This document shows positions 1 through 8,446 of a stretch of DNA of 27,818 nucleotides, piece by piece; the first letter of the stretch is position 1, and the number at the start of each line of letters is the position of its first letter. The stretch lies in the NCBI GenBank assembly GCA_029865665.1, contig JARXAV010000076.1, positions 1 through 27,818 on the forward strand, given 5' to 3'. This stretch comes from Flectobacillus sp. (GTDB lineage: Bacteria; Bacteroidota; Bacteroidia; Cytophagales; Spirosomataceae). The notes beneath the pieces are model-generated. The model was not told where the DNA came from and ran no database searches. It worked only from the letters and a program-made list of their open reading frames with translations. The translations under genes and the position numbers were made by a program.

Positions 1-1
1 A

Positions 2-181
2 TCTCAAACAGGTTTTTCTATTTCAATGAGCAAGTATAGTTCCTCTCAAACATTAAGATTACCCATCGGCACAAAGGTCTATCAGTGTAGTGATATGTTT
101 TGGAGTAATGACACAACGTTTACCGAAAAACTCCTACTGACTCTTAACGAGTCAAACGGAAATACAACACTAACACTTTAA
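2..181 (+). CDS. C-terminal end of an unidentified protein (5' truncated)
   Basis: An open frame enters from the left edge and runs 59 codons to a TAA at 179-181. The last residues read ..TKVYQCSDMFWSNDTTF.. and then ..NESNGNTTLTL. The fragment is rich in Ser, Thr and Asn, as is common for extracellular or periplasmic proteins of this phylum, but it shows no motif that I recognise. It lies on the same strand as the DoxX gene, with 44 bp between them and no visible terminator, so the two could be co-transcribed. Whether it is a real gene depends on sequence outside the window. The clean open frame up to the edge and a natural-looking protein composition are the only support. Confidence 0.4.
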   Translation, partial: SQTGFSISMSKYSSSQTLRLPIGTKVYQCSDMFWSNDTTFTEKLLLTLNESNGNTTLTL

Positions 182-225
182 TTATTTAAACAATCCTGAT
201 TTTCACCAGTTAACATTTTAAGACC

Positions 226-672
226 ATGAAAACGCTATTTTCAAAAATCATTACCCCTGTTTATACAGCAAATTGGTACTCAGACCTACTTTTGGCATTG
301 CCACGTATCGTTGGGTGTTATTTTTTAGCCATCAATTTTGGAGGAAGTAAATTCCCTTGTCCTGCTTGGTTTATTCAAGATGTTGCTAAATTTGGAGGAT
401 TATTCGCAAGTTTTCCTGATTTCTTTGCCTGGGCGGCTGTCTTAGCCGAAACTTTCGGAGGGGCTTTGCTTGTGCTAGGCTTAGGAACAAGAGTCGCTGG
501 TTTCACGGTAGCCTGTACTATGCTAGTTGCTATTTTCTTCCAGAAATGGGGGGGAGAAGTATGGGGAATGTTACCTGCCATGGGATTCTTATGGATTTCA
601 CTCTATGCTATCGTAATGGGTTCTGGTCGTTTTGGACTTGATCATCTTATCGCTAAAAATCAACTTACCTAA
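226..672 (+). CDS. DoxX family membrane protein
   Basis: A 148-residue, very hydrophobic protein with about four membrane segments: roughly residues 20-38, 65-88, 89-107 and 112-132. The layout of a short cytoplasmic start, a Gly-rich second segment (FGGALLVLGLGTRVAGF) and a final GxGRFGLDHLI-like tail fits the DoxX/DoxD family of small integral membrane proteins. Members have been linked to redox and thiol-stress functions, but the reaction is usually unknown and nothing here narrows it. The stop codon overlaps the start of the next gene (TAATG, 1 nt), so it is almost certainly co-transcribed with the AraC-type regulator, which may control it or sense a condition related to it. The family call is from overall topology and sequence feel. 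Confidence 0.75.
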   Translation: MKTLFSKIITPVYTANWYSDLLLALPRIVGCYFLAINFGGSKFPCPAWFIQDVAKFGGLFASFPDFFAWAAVLAETFGGALLVLGLGTRVAGFTVACTMLVAIFFQKWGGEVWGMLPAMGFLWISLYAIVMGSGRFGLDHLIAKNQLT

Positions 673-1802
673 TGAAAATTTTACTAAATCTTTATTCCAC
701 TCCACTTTGGTTTGGTTTTATTCAAAGCTGGATATATGGCTTACTTTTCTGGAATCGTGGTCGGCAAAATGCTCGTCTTTCCGATTTCTTGTTAGGACTC
801 ATTATCATCGGAATGGGATTTAGTATTTGGGAATATATGTTGGGTTTTTCGGGCATCGAAATCCTATGGCAAGAGCTGGATTTCTTTCCACGCAACTTTG
901 GTTATGCTTTTCCTCCGCTATGCTATTTTTATTTTAAAAGCCAGATTGATACCCAATTCCGTTTTACGAAAAAAGACCTGTACCATTTTATCCCTTTTCT
1001 TATACACACCTTCTACCACGTTGGTATTTATTCGATGGGACACGAATTTGTAGTCGCTTGGCAAGAGCATTTTCATAATCGATTTCATGTGTATTACCTT
1101 GAATTGACGGTAGAAGTAGCACTTTATTTTTACTATTTCTACCGTTCATTTTCCTTATATCAACACTATCACCAATGGACGAAAACCCAATTTTCGGATG
1201 TTGACACCGTAAGTTTTACATGGTATCGCAATTTTCTGCTGGTTTTGTTTTTAAGCCTTATCGCTTTTATACTGAAACATTTGCTCGATGCCCTATTAGA
1301 CTTATCTTTTAATCAAGACTGGTGGGATAATTTAGTGAGAGTCGTATTGATTTATTACGTTTGCATTACTGGCTATGCTCAAGCACAACCAAGTAAAGCC
1401 TTGATTTTTAAGGAAGAAAACACGGTTGCACTCCAACCCAAGGAAAAGTACGATGAAGTTGAACTCAACAAATGGCGAACAACCCTGAGCGATTTAATGG
1501 AAAAGGAAAAGCTTTATTTGCAGCCTGAACTAAGTTTATCTGATATTGCAGGACGATTACGCACCAATGTTTCACTACTCTCAGGGATTGTAAACAATGC
1601 CTTTGGCAAAAACTTCAACGACTTCGTGAACGAATATAGAGTTAACGAATTTATTGAGCGGATTCAATTACCCGAAAATAAACACCTAACTCTCTTAGGC
1701 ATCGCTTTTGATGCAGGATTTAACTCCAAAGCGACCTTCAACCGTGCTTTTAAGAAATTTACAGGGAAATCACCGAAAGAGTTTTTAGAAGTTGAAAGAT
1801 AA
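672..1802 (+). CDS. AraC family transcriptional regulator with membrane N-terminus
   Basis: A 376-residue protein in two parts. Residues 1 to about 237 are hydrophobic and aromatic-rich, with several predicted membrane segments (for example 38-58, 105-120, 143-160, 187-208 and 222-236). Residues about 262-374 are a cytoplasmic AraC-type DNA-binding domain. The first helix-turn-helix lies near LSLSDIAGRLRTNVSLLSGI (287-306). The second carries the family signature GFNSKATFNRAFKKFTGKSP (349-368). This arrangement is common in Bacteroidota, where the membrane part is thought to sense an extracellular or membrane signal. The start codon overlaps the stop of the DoxX gene, implying translational coupling. 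The ligand and targets cannot be read from the sequence. No terminator is visible after the stop. Confidence 0.9.
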   Translation: MKILLNLYSTPLWFGFIQSWIYGLLFWNRGRQNARLSDFLLGLIIIGMGFSIWEYMLGFSGIEILWQELDFFPRNFGYAFPPLCYFYFKSQIDTQFRFTKKDLYHFIPFLIHTFYHVGIYSMGHEFVVAWQEHFHNRFHVYYLELTVEVALYFYYFYRSFSLYQHYHQWTKTQFSDVDTVSFTWYRNFLLVLFLSLIAFILKHLLDALLDLSFNQDWWDNLVRVVLIYYVCITGYAQAQPSKALIFKEENTVALQPKEKYDEVELNKWRTTLSDLMEKEKLYLQPELSLSDIAGRLRTNVSLLSGIVNNAFGKNFNDFVNEYRVNEFIERIQLPENKHLTLLGIAFDAGFNSKATFNRAFKKFTGKSPKEFLEVER

Positions 1803-1865
1803 CGTCTTTACAATTTCATAATAGATTGTTTATACGCATATTCCATTCGCAGAAGGTTCATTATC

Positions 1866-1873
1866 TAGTTTTG
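1866..1873 (+). promoter_or_regulatory. Candidate Bacteroidota -7 element for the phytase-like gene
   Basis: TAGTTTTG matches the Bacteroidota -7 consensus TAnnTTTG and lies 13 bp before the ATG at 1887, in the 84-bp gap after the AraC gene. I do not see a convincing TTG element at the expected -33 spacing. The call rests on the one box and its position. Confidence 0.35.
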
Positions 1874-1886
1874 TGAAAAAAATATC

Positions 1887-3188
1887 ATGAACAACTATTC
1901 TAAATTTATCAGTTACACAATCTGTGTAATATCCCTAACAATTGCCTGTAAAACGACAGATACAGACATCTCTAAAACCATTAGCTACCCAGAAATGGCA
2001 GAAGCGTCTAACCCAAAGGTGCTATTAGACATTAATGGCGTGAAAGTGTATAATGGCGGTTATGGTTCTGCGGTAGTACAAGACCCCAACGACCCCGCTG
2101 TATTTTACTTACTTACGGATAGAGGCCCTAATATTGATGGAACAATTACTAACTCAAAAGTATTTGCACAACCTGGTTTTGTTCCTAAAATCGGGAAGTT
2201 TCGTCTGGTCGATAATCAACTAGTTTTAGAGAAAGACATTGAGCTTCAAAACGAGAATAATGTCAAACTTACAGGTTTACCTAATCCTGCAAATTTGGGA
2301 TCTACTGGGGAAATAGCACTCGATTTGAACGGTACTACCTTGGCGAACAGTGCAGACGGTATAGATTCTGAAGGCTTGGCAATGGCACCAGATGGCTCTT
2401 TCTGGATTAGTGACGAATATGGCCCTCATATCCTTCACGTTGATGCAAACGGAAAGACTCTTGAACGTATTAACCCTTTTGGTTCGGGTAAAGGTGGCAG
2501 AAAAATCCCTGCGGTTTTTGCTCGTCGTCGCCCCAACCGAGGAATGGAAGGCTTAACCATTACACCCGATGGAAAAACATTGGTAGGAATTATGCAATTC
2601 CCTCTTTATAACCCTTCTTCCGCTGCAATTTCGGGGTCGTTGGTAACTCGTATTCTAACTTTTGACATTGCTACGGGTGCTACCAAACAATACGTTTACC
2701 TAATTGATAATGCGAAATTACAGGCGATAAGCGAAATTACAGCCATTACAAACACTACCTTTTTGGTATTAGAACGAGATGGTGAATATGGCACCACAAG
2801 CAACAAAAGTACCATTGTTAAGAAAGTTTATAAAATTGACCTAGCAACAGCAACAGACATCTCTGATGCTACAGATGCTGTTGGGGGTAAACTTTACAAT
2901 GGAAAAACTGTTGAAGAACTTAAAACCGCAGCAGATTTACAAACGAATGGAATCACTCCTGTAACAAAAACCTTGGTTGTTGACTTAGCAAATGACTTAA
3001 CTACCATTTATCCACACGATAAAGCTGAAGGGATTGCGGTTATTAATGCTACAACCATAGCTATCTCAAATGACGACGATTTTGGGATTACTGGTACGGG
3101 AACATATAGTGCTAAAATTTTGCCATCCACCAATGCGATTGACCGCAATCGTATTTATTTTATTAAACTATCAAAACCTTTAAAGTAA
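1887..3188 (+). CDS. Esterase-like/phytase-like lipoprotein
   Basis: A 433-residue exported protein. The N-terminus has a hydrophobic stretch ending in LTIAC, with Cys21 as a plausible lipidation site, although position -3 is Thr rather than Leu. The rest resembles the 'esterase-like activity of phytase' family (PF13449), a beta-propeller-like fold. Supporting segments are DPAVFYLLTDRGPNID (about 70-85), SEGLAMAPDGSFWISDEYGPHI (about 161-182), a GMEGLTITPDGKTLVGIMQ repeat and a late KAEGIAVINATTIAISNDDDFG. Acidic clusters of this type bind calcium in phytases. The substrate is unknown; family members have been annotated as phosphatases or esterases on weak grounds. A hairpin terminator follows at 3212-3245, so it probably forms its own unit. 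Confidence 0.75.
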   Translation: MNNYSKFISYTICVISLTIACKTTDTDISKTISYPEMAEASNPKVLLDINGVKVYNGGYGSAVVQDPNDPAVFYLLTDRGPNIDGTITNSKVFAQPGFVPKIGKFRLVDNQLVLEKDIELQNENNVKLTGLPNPANLGSTGEIALDLNGTTLANSADGIDSEGLAMAPDGSFWISDEYGPHILHVDANGKTLERINPFGSGKGGRKIPAVFARRRPNRGMEGLTITPDGKTLVGIMQFPLYNPSSAAISGSLVTRILTFDIATGATKQYVYLIDNAKLQAISEITAITNTTFLVLERDGEYGTTSNKSTIVKKVYKIDLATATDISDATDAVGGKLYNGKTVEELKTAADLQTNGITPVTKTLVVDLANDLTTIYPHDKAEGIAVINATTIAISNDDDFGITGTGTYSAKILPSTNAIDRNRIYFIKLSKPLK

Positions 3189-3211
3189 TTATTAACTAAT
3201 GGTTTTTAGTA

Positions 3212-3245
3212 GAAAGGGCATTTCACTCGTGGAATGCCCTTTCTT
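3212..3245 (+). terminator. Terminator hairpin after the phytase-like gene
   Basis: A 15-bp stem: GAAAGGGCATTTCAC pairs with GTGGAATGCCCTTTC (one T-G wobble) around a 4-nt loop, followed by a short TT run. It starts 23 bp after the stop codon. The U-tract is weak, so efficiency is uncertain. Confidence 0.65.
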
Positions 3246-3295
3246 AATGGCTATTAAGCAGCAAAATATCAGCGAACTAATAGCGTCAAAACCAT

Positions 3296-3320
3296 TTATC
3301 CACATTTTGCGTTATTTTTG
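3296..3320 (+). promoter_or_regulatory. Candidate mfd promoter with an exact DnaA box just upstream
   Basis: TATTTTTG at 3313-3320 matches the Bacteroidota -7 consensus TAnnTTTG and lies 75 bp before the mfd ATG. An exact DnaA box, TTATCCACA, occupies 3296-3304, only 8 bp upstream, inside the region RNA polymerase would cover. DnaA binding here could influence mfd transcription. That is inference from position only, and no good -33 TTG is visible. Confidence 0.35.
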
Positions 3321-3395
3321 TACGTAAATGTTGCCGTGAGTTGTTTTGATAAAAAGCGATTCATGGCTATTGTTGTTTAGATACTCAAAGACCCC

Positions 3396-6300
3396 ATGCT
3401 TGTTAAAGAATTTCTTACGCTCTATCGTGAAGACAGTATTGTGCAGTCCATTGCAGAGCAAATGAAGAATCCTACGGACAATCCACATATCCAAATCAAG
3501 GGATTAGTGGGTAGTTTGGATGCTGTGTTGGTTTCCGCCATTCACCTCCGCAATCCTTCACAACATCATTTATTGGTGGTTTCTGACCGAGAAGAAGCGG
3601 CTTATTTTATCAATGATTTACAAAACTTGGTAGGAGATGAACACGTTTTATCTTTTCCGATGTCTTATAAACGAGCCTATCAATACCAAGAAATTGATAA
3701 TGCCAACGTCTTGATGCGTGCCGAAGTATTGAACAAACTCAATACCGAAAAAGACAAAGGTTTACTCATTGTTACCTATCCCGAAGCACTTTCTGAAAAA
3801 GTTATCAACAAACGTTCTTTACTGAAAAATACGTTTTCTATTTCGGTAAACGAATCGCTTGATACTACTTTTTTAGCCGAAATGCTGACAGGCTACGATT
3901 TCGAGAAAACCGATTTTGTTTATGAAGCAGGACAATTCTCCATCCGTGGGGGGATTGTCGATGTCTTTAGTTATGCCAATGACTTACCTTATCGAATTGA
4001 CCTTTTTGGCGATGAAGTAGAAAGTATCCGAACCTTTGACCCCGAATCTCAACTTTCGGTTGAATCTGTTTCTCGGGTAAATATCATTCCAGACGTTCAA
4101 AATAAGCTTATTCAAGAAACCAGAGAATCCTTTCTGAGCTTTTTTCCAGAAAATACTCGTCTCTGGTTTAGGGATGCCGACTTGGCTTTGGACATTGTGG
4201 AAACCTGTTTTGAAAAAGCCAGCAACGACTTTGAAGCCATTTTGGCAAGAAGCGGGGGCATCAAAGTAATTTCTGAACCCAGCGAACTGTTTGAAACTCG
4301 CAAGGGATTACTCAAACAATTCAAAGGCTTTGGAACGGTTGAATTTGGAAGGAAATTTTATTTCAAAGCGAAAGTCGATGCGGAATCGGAGAAAAAACAC
4401 AACCTATTCCAATGGAGTGCCAGCCTACAACCCACCTTCAATAAAGATTTCAAACGCTTGGCAGATAACCTACGAGAGAATCAGGGTTTCAATTACGTCA
4501 ATATTATTTCGGCAGAATCCCACCGTCAATTAGAACGCCTAGGGACTATTTTTGATGAAATTGATAACAATGTCCGTTTTCAGCCTTTGAGTATTTCCTT
4601 GAGAGAGGGTTTTGTGGATAAGCAAAGTAAAATCGTTTGTTATACCGACCATCAAATCTTTGACCGTTTTCACCGTTTCAAAGAAAAAAGTAAGTATTCT
4701 AAATCAAAATCCCTTACCTTAAAAGAACTCAGAACCCTCCAAACAGGCGACTACGTAACCCACGTGGACTACGGAATTGGGCGTTTTGTGGGGCTAGATA
4801 AGGTGATGGTGAACGATTCAGAACAAGAAGCCTTACGCTTGATTTACCGAGATAACGACATTGTAATGGTGTCTATCCATTCCTTGCACAAGGTTGCCAA
4901 ATATACAGGCAAAGAAGGAACACCTCCAATGATGTCAAAATTGGGTTCTCAGGAATGGGAAAACAAGAAATCACGAGTAAAGAAACAAGTACAAGACATT
5001 GCCAAAGAGTTAATTGCACTTTATGCACAACGTCGTTCGGCGATGGGCTTTGCCTATTCGCCCGACAGTTTTATGCAAGCAGAACTCGAATCGTCTTTCT
5101 TGTATGAAGATACCCCAGACCAAGCAAAAGCAACGCAAGATGTAAAAGTGGATATGGAAAAGCCGCATCCAATGGACAGACTAGTCTGTGGAGATGTTGG
5201 TTTTGGGAAAACAGAAGTTGCCATCCGTGCTGCCTTCAAAGCCGTTGCCGATTCAAAACAAGTAGCAATTCTGGTACCTACCACCGTATTGGCGATGCAG
5301 CACTTCCGCACCTTCCGTGACCGTCTGGAACATTTCCCTTGCCGAGTGGAATATATCAACCGCTTCAAGTCGGACAAGCAAATCAAGGAAACGCTAAAAC
5401 GAGTGGCGGCAGGAGAAACCGACATTTTGATTGGTACGCACCGAATCGTGAATAAAGACGTTACTTTCAAAGATTTGGGCTTAATGATTATCGATGAAGA
5501 ACAAAAATTTGGGGTAAAAGTAAAAGACCGTCTGAAAGAATTCCGTGTCAACGTCGATGTCTTGACCTTAACAGCAACGCCTATTCCAAGAACCCTTCAT
5601 TTCTCTTTGATGGGAGCAAGAGATTTATCCATTATTGCGACTCCTCCGCCAAACAGGCAACCCATCACAACGGAATTACATGTTTTTGACGAAATTCTAA
5701 TTCGTGATGCAGTCAGTTATGAACTCAAACGAGGTGGACAAGTGTATTTTGTTCACAATAGGGTAGGGGACTTAGACGGTATTGCCAATACCATCCTCCG
5801 CCTAGTGCCAGATTCAAAAGTAGGCATTGCTCACGGGCAAATGGGAGGCGACCAACTCGAAAAAGTGATGATGGGCTTTATCGAAGGGCATTACGACGTA
5901 CTAGTTTCGACCAATATCATTGAATCGGGGCTTGACATTCCGAATGCTAATACCATGATAATCAACCATGCTAACCATTTTGGGCTATCCGATTTGCACC
6001 AAATGCGTGGTCGTGTGGGGCGTTCTAACAAAAAAGCCTTCTGTTATTTACTCACAACGCCATTATCGTTACTTTCTACCGATGCCCGCAAACGTTTAAG
6101 TGCCTTAGAAGAATTTTCTGATTTGGGAGACGGTTTCAAAGTAGCTATGCGAGATTTGGATATTCGTGGGGCAGGAAACCTCCTCGGAGCAGAACAAAGC
6201 GGTTTCATCAATGATTTGGGTTATGAACTCTATCATAAAATTTTGGACGAAGCTGTTCAAGAATTGAAAGAAAACGAATTCAGAGCCTTGTTTGAAAAAG

Positions 6301-6797
6301 ACTTATCGGCAACCGTTGAAAAAATCAAAGTCGATTGCCAAATCGAAACAGATTTATCCATTCTCATTCCTGATAAATACGTAACCAGTATTTCAGAACG
6401 TCTATCGCTTTACACGCAATTAGACGATATGAAAAACGAAGAAGAACTCGTTAAATTCCAAGAATCCATCCGTGACCGATTTGGGCCTATTCCAGTAGAA
6501 GTCCGTGATATGATTGAAACTGTGCGAGTTCGTTGGATGGCAGAAGAGCTAGGAATCGAAAAAATAAACTTGAAAAGCAATAACTTGAAATGTTATTTCG
6601 TTTCTTCTGAGAACGAAAGGTATTATAAATCAGCCACCTTTGGCAAGATTCTTGACCATGTTCAGAAACATTCAAAGAAGTGTTCGTTAAAAGAAGCGAA
6701 AGGAAGACTTGTATTATTGATTGACAACGTACTGGGAATCGAAGAAGTAAAAAGCATGATGAAAGAAATCTTGATGAACGAAAAAACAATCAAGTAA
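3396..6797 (+). CDS. mfd: Transcription-repair coupling factor Mfd
   Basis: A 1133-residue ATP-dependent DNA translocase that removes RNA polymerase stalled at lesions and recruits UvrA for excision repair. The order of domains is standard: a UvrB-like N-terminal module (about 1-350, with FSIRGGIVDVF near 180), the CarD-like RNA polymerase interaction domain starting at about 449 (LKELRTLQTGDYVTHVDYGI), two RecA-like helicase lobes, and a C-terminal UvrA-binding regulatory domain (about 990-1090). Visible helicase motifs are Walker A GDVGFGKT (599-606), the DEEQ box (700-703), ESGLDIPNANT, and motif VI QMRGRVGR (869-876). Length is typical for the phylum. It is flanked by terminator-like sequence on the left and a 285-bp gap on the right, so it looks monocistronic. 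Confidence 0.97.
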   Translation: MLVKEFLTLYREDSIVQSIAEQMKNPTDNPHIQIKGLVGSLDAVLVSAIHLRNPSQHHLLVVSDREEAAYFINDLQNLVGDEHVLSFPMSYKRAYQYQEIDNANVLMRAEVLNKLNTEKDKGLLIVTYPEALSEKVINKRSLLKNTFSISVNESLDTTFLAEMLTGYDFEKTDFVYEAGQFSIRGGIVDVFSYANDLPYRIDLFGDEVESIRTFDPESQLSVESVSRVNIIPDVQNKLIQETRESFLSFFPENTRLWFRDADLALDIVETCFEKASNDFEAILARSGGIKVISEPSELFETRKGLLKQFKGFGTVEFGRKFYFKAKVDAESEKKHNLFQWSASLQPTFNKDFKRLADNLRENQGFNYVNIISAESHRQLERLGTIFDEIDNNVRFQPLSISLREGFVDKQSKIVCYTDHQIFDRFHRFKEKSKYSKSKSLTLKELRTLQTGDYVTHVDYGIGRFVGLDKVMVNDSEQEALRLIYRDNDIVMVSIHSLHKVAKYTGKEGTPPMMSKLGSQEWENKKSRVKKQVQDIAKELIALYAQRRSAMGFAYSPDSFMQAELESSFLYEDTPDQAKATQDVKVDMEKPHPMDRLVCGDVGFGKTEVAIRAAFKAVADSKQVAILVPTTVLAMQHFRTFRDRLEHFPCRVEYINRFKSDKQIKETLKRVAAGETDILIGTHRIVNKDVTFKDLGLMIIDEEQKFGVKVKDRLKEFRVNVDVLTLTATPIPRTLHFSLMGARDLSIIATPPPNRQPITTELHVFDEILIRDAVSYELKRGGQVYFVHNRVGDLDGIANTILRLVPDSKVGIAHGQMGGDQLEKVMMGFIEGHYDVLVSTNIIESGLDIPNANTMIINHANHFGLSDLHQMRGRVGRSNKKAFCYLLTTPLSLLSTDARKRLSALEEFSDLGDGFKVAMRDLDIRGAGNLLGAEQSGFINDLGYELYHKILDEAVQELKENEFRALFEKDLSATVEKIKVDCQIETDLSILIPDKYVTSISERLSLYTQLDDMKNEEELVKFQESIRDRFGPIPVEVRDMIETVRVRWMAEELGIEKINLKSNNLKCYFVSSENERYYKSATFGKILDHVQKHSKKCSLKEAKGRLVLLIDNVLGIEEVKSMMKEILMNEKTIK

Positions 6798-7082
6798 CTA
6801 TTATATTCAGCATGATTTACTTATAGATAATCCACTACCTATCAATCGTTTATCAGTAACTTTGATTTAACGCAAGACTTAATCTGAAGGAAATGTTCAA
6901 TTTAATTTCAGAATACCGTCAGTTTTTTAGCAAAAACGCTAATTTTGTGTTTGTATCCTTTTTTTTGACATCTCAAAAAGGAGAATGCCCGCTTTAAATC
7001 TTGAACAAACAGCATTTGAAGTACCCATTTTTACAACTGATTTTTAAATCAATCACTATCACGACAATAAATTAGTTAACAA
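6798..7082. other. Gene-free 285-bp stretch between mfd and gldJ
   Basis: No open frame, hairpin terminator or RNA gene stands out. It contains a -7-like TAATTTTG at 6940-6947 and a TTGACA at 6965-6970, either of which could belong to a gldJ promoter, but neither has a convincing partner element at the usual spacing. The leader in front of gldJ would be long (over 100 nt) if 6940 is used. Confidence 0.4.
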
Positions 7083-8333
7083 ATGAAATTGTCTCACAAA
7101 TCACTAGCTATCTTATTGGCAGGACTTGCCCTTATTAGTAGCTGTAAAAGTAAAAAACCCGATAGCGTTAAGCTAGGGAAAAGTAGTACCGCAACAGGAA
7201 TCGCCTACAACAAAAAAGGAGGCTTTCAAGTGGATAAAAAATTCAAAGGTCAACCAACTGGACCCAACCTCGTGTTTATCGAAGGCGGACGTTTCACGAT
7301 GGGGGCTTTAGAAGAAGATATTATGAATTCTCGTGACAACATTGAAAGAACCGTTTCGGTACAATCTTTCTATATGGATGAGACCGAAATTTCTAATGTT
7401 CACTATTTAGAATATTTGAATGCTATTCAGAAAGACTCGGCACAAGAGTTTTATGAATCAGCTCTTCCAGATACCTTGGTATGGAAAAACGAATTGGCAT
7501 TCAACGACTCGTATGTTGAACAATACTTACGTTATCCAGGTTTCCGTATGTATCCTGTTGTTGGGGTATCTTGGGTACAAGCAAACGATTACTCAGCTTG
7601 GCGTACTGCTGCGGTTAATAGCAACTTAGCTATGAAAAACAGCAAAGGCAAGAAAGTAAGCACTGCTAAAAAAGGGAAAAGCAAAGGAAAGGGCGAAACA
7701 AAAGCACCAGTAGTTGCGGTTAACTCAAAACAACGTTTGGCAATCGAATCGGGTGTAGTTCTTCCTGCATATCGTCTTCCAACAGAAGCGGAATGGGAAT
7801 ACGCAGCTAAAGCAATGATTGGTACACAATACGAAGACGAGAACCAAACGAACCAACGTATTTATCCTTGGGATGGTCCTTCAATGCGTTCATCTCGTGG
7901 TCGTCATAAAGGCGAAATGTTAGCGAACTACAAACGTGGACGTGGTGACTTTGCAGGTATTGCAGGTAAGTCGAACGATAAAGCAATTATCACAACGGAA
8001 GTTTATTATTATCCTGCCAACGACTTTGGTCTATACCAAATGGCTGGTAACGTAAACGAATGGGTATATGACTTATACCGTCCATTATCTCACGAAGACG
8101 TAAGTGACTTGAACCCAATTCGTCGTAACGATTATTTAGATAATGCGAAAAACTACGATAAGAAAAACAATAACTCCTTAATTGATAACAAAGTGCGTGT
8201 GTACAAAGGTGGTTCTTGGGCTGATATTGCCTATTGGTTAGCACCAGGTACTCGTCGTTTCTTAGATCAAGATTCAGCAACGTCAACAATCGGTTTCCGT
8301 TGTGCAATGATTAGAGCAGGTACAAACAAATAG
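7083..8333 (+). CDS. gldJ: Gliding motility / type IX secretion lipoprotein GldJ
   Basis: A 416-residue outer-membrane-directed lipoprotein with a clear signal peptide and lipobox (ALISSC, Cys21). The mature part has the formylglycine-generating-enzyme/sulfatase-modifying fold: GPNLVFIEGGRFTMG (60-74), SFYMDETEISNVHYLEYL (95-112), YPVVGVSWVQANDYSAWRT (157-175), LPTEAEWEYAAKA (232-244), MAGNVNEWVYDLY and a terminal IGFRCAM. The particular wording, especially ALPDTLVWKNEL (127-138), matches GldJ rather than GldK. In Flavobacterium, GldJ is needed for gliding and stabilises the type IX secretion motor. A Lys/Gly-rich segment (about 185-207) interrupts the fold. It ends in a terminator at 8361-8395 and appears monocistronic. 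No other gld genes are present in the window. Confidence 0.88.
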   Translation: MKLSHKSLAILLAGLALISSCKSKKPDSVKLGKSSTATGIAYNKKGGFQVDKKFKGQPTGPNLVFIEGGRFTMGALEEDIMNSRDNIERTVSVQSFYMDETEISNVHYLEYLNAIQKDSAQEFYESALPDTLVWKNELAFNDSYVEQYLRYPGFRMYPVVGVSWVQANDYSAWRTAAVNSNLAMKNSKGKKVSTAKKGKSKGKGETKAPVVAVNSKQRLAIESGVVLPAYRLPTEAEWEYAAKAMIGTQYEDENQTNQRIYPWDGPSMRSSRGRHKGEMLANYKRGRGDFAGIAGKSNDKAIITTEVYYYPANDFGLYQMAGNVNEWVYDLYRPLSHEDVSDLNPIRRNDYLDNAKNYDKKNNNSLIDNKVRVYKGGSWADIAYWLAPGTRRFLDQDSATSTIGFRCAMIRAGTNK

Positions 8334-8360
8334 CCCTAATAAGCTGTTATTCAATAAATT

Positions 8361-8395
8361 AAAAAAGGCGTTGAGATTTACTCAATGCCTTTTTT
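8361..8395 (+). terminator. Rho-independent terminator after gldJ
   Basis: AAAAAAGGCGTTGAG pairs with CTCAATGCCTTTTTT (one G-T wobble) around a 6-nt loop. The A-rich and T-rich flanks make it usable in both directions, serving gldJ on the plus strand and comF on the minus strand, which converge here. Confidence 0.85.
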
Positions 8396-8446
8396 AATGG
8401 GAAAATTCAACAATATGAATACTCATTCTACATTTTCAACCCTAAA

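Noticed and set aside
5054..5551. A 165-codon open frame on the minus strand inside mfd
   Set aside because: It lies opposite conserved Mfd helicase motifs; its Ser/Arg-rich translation looks like an antisense shadow.
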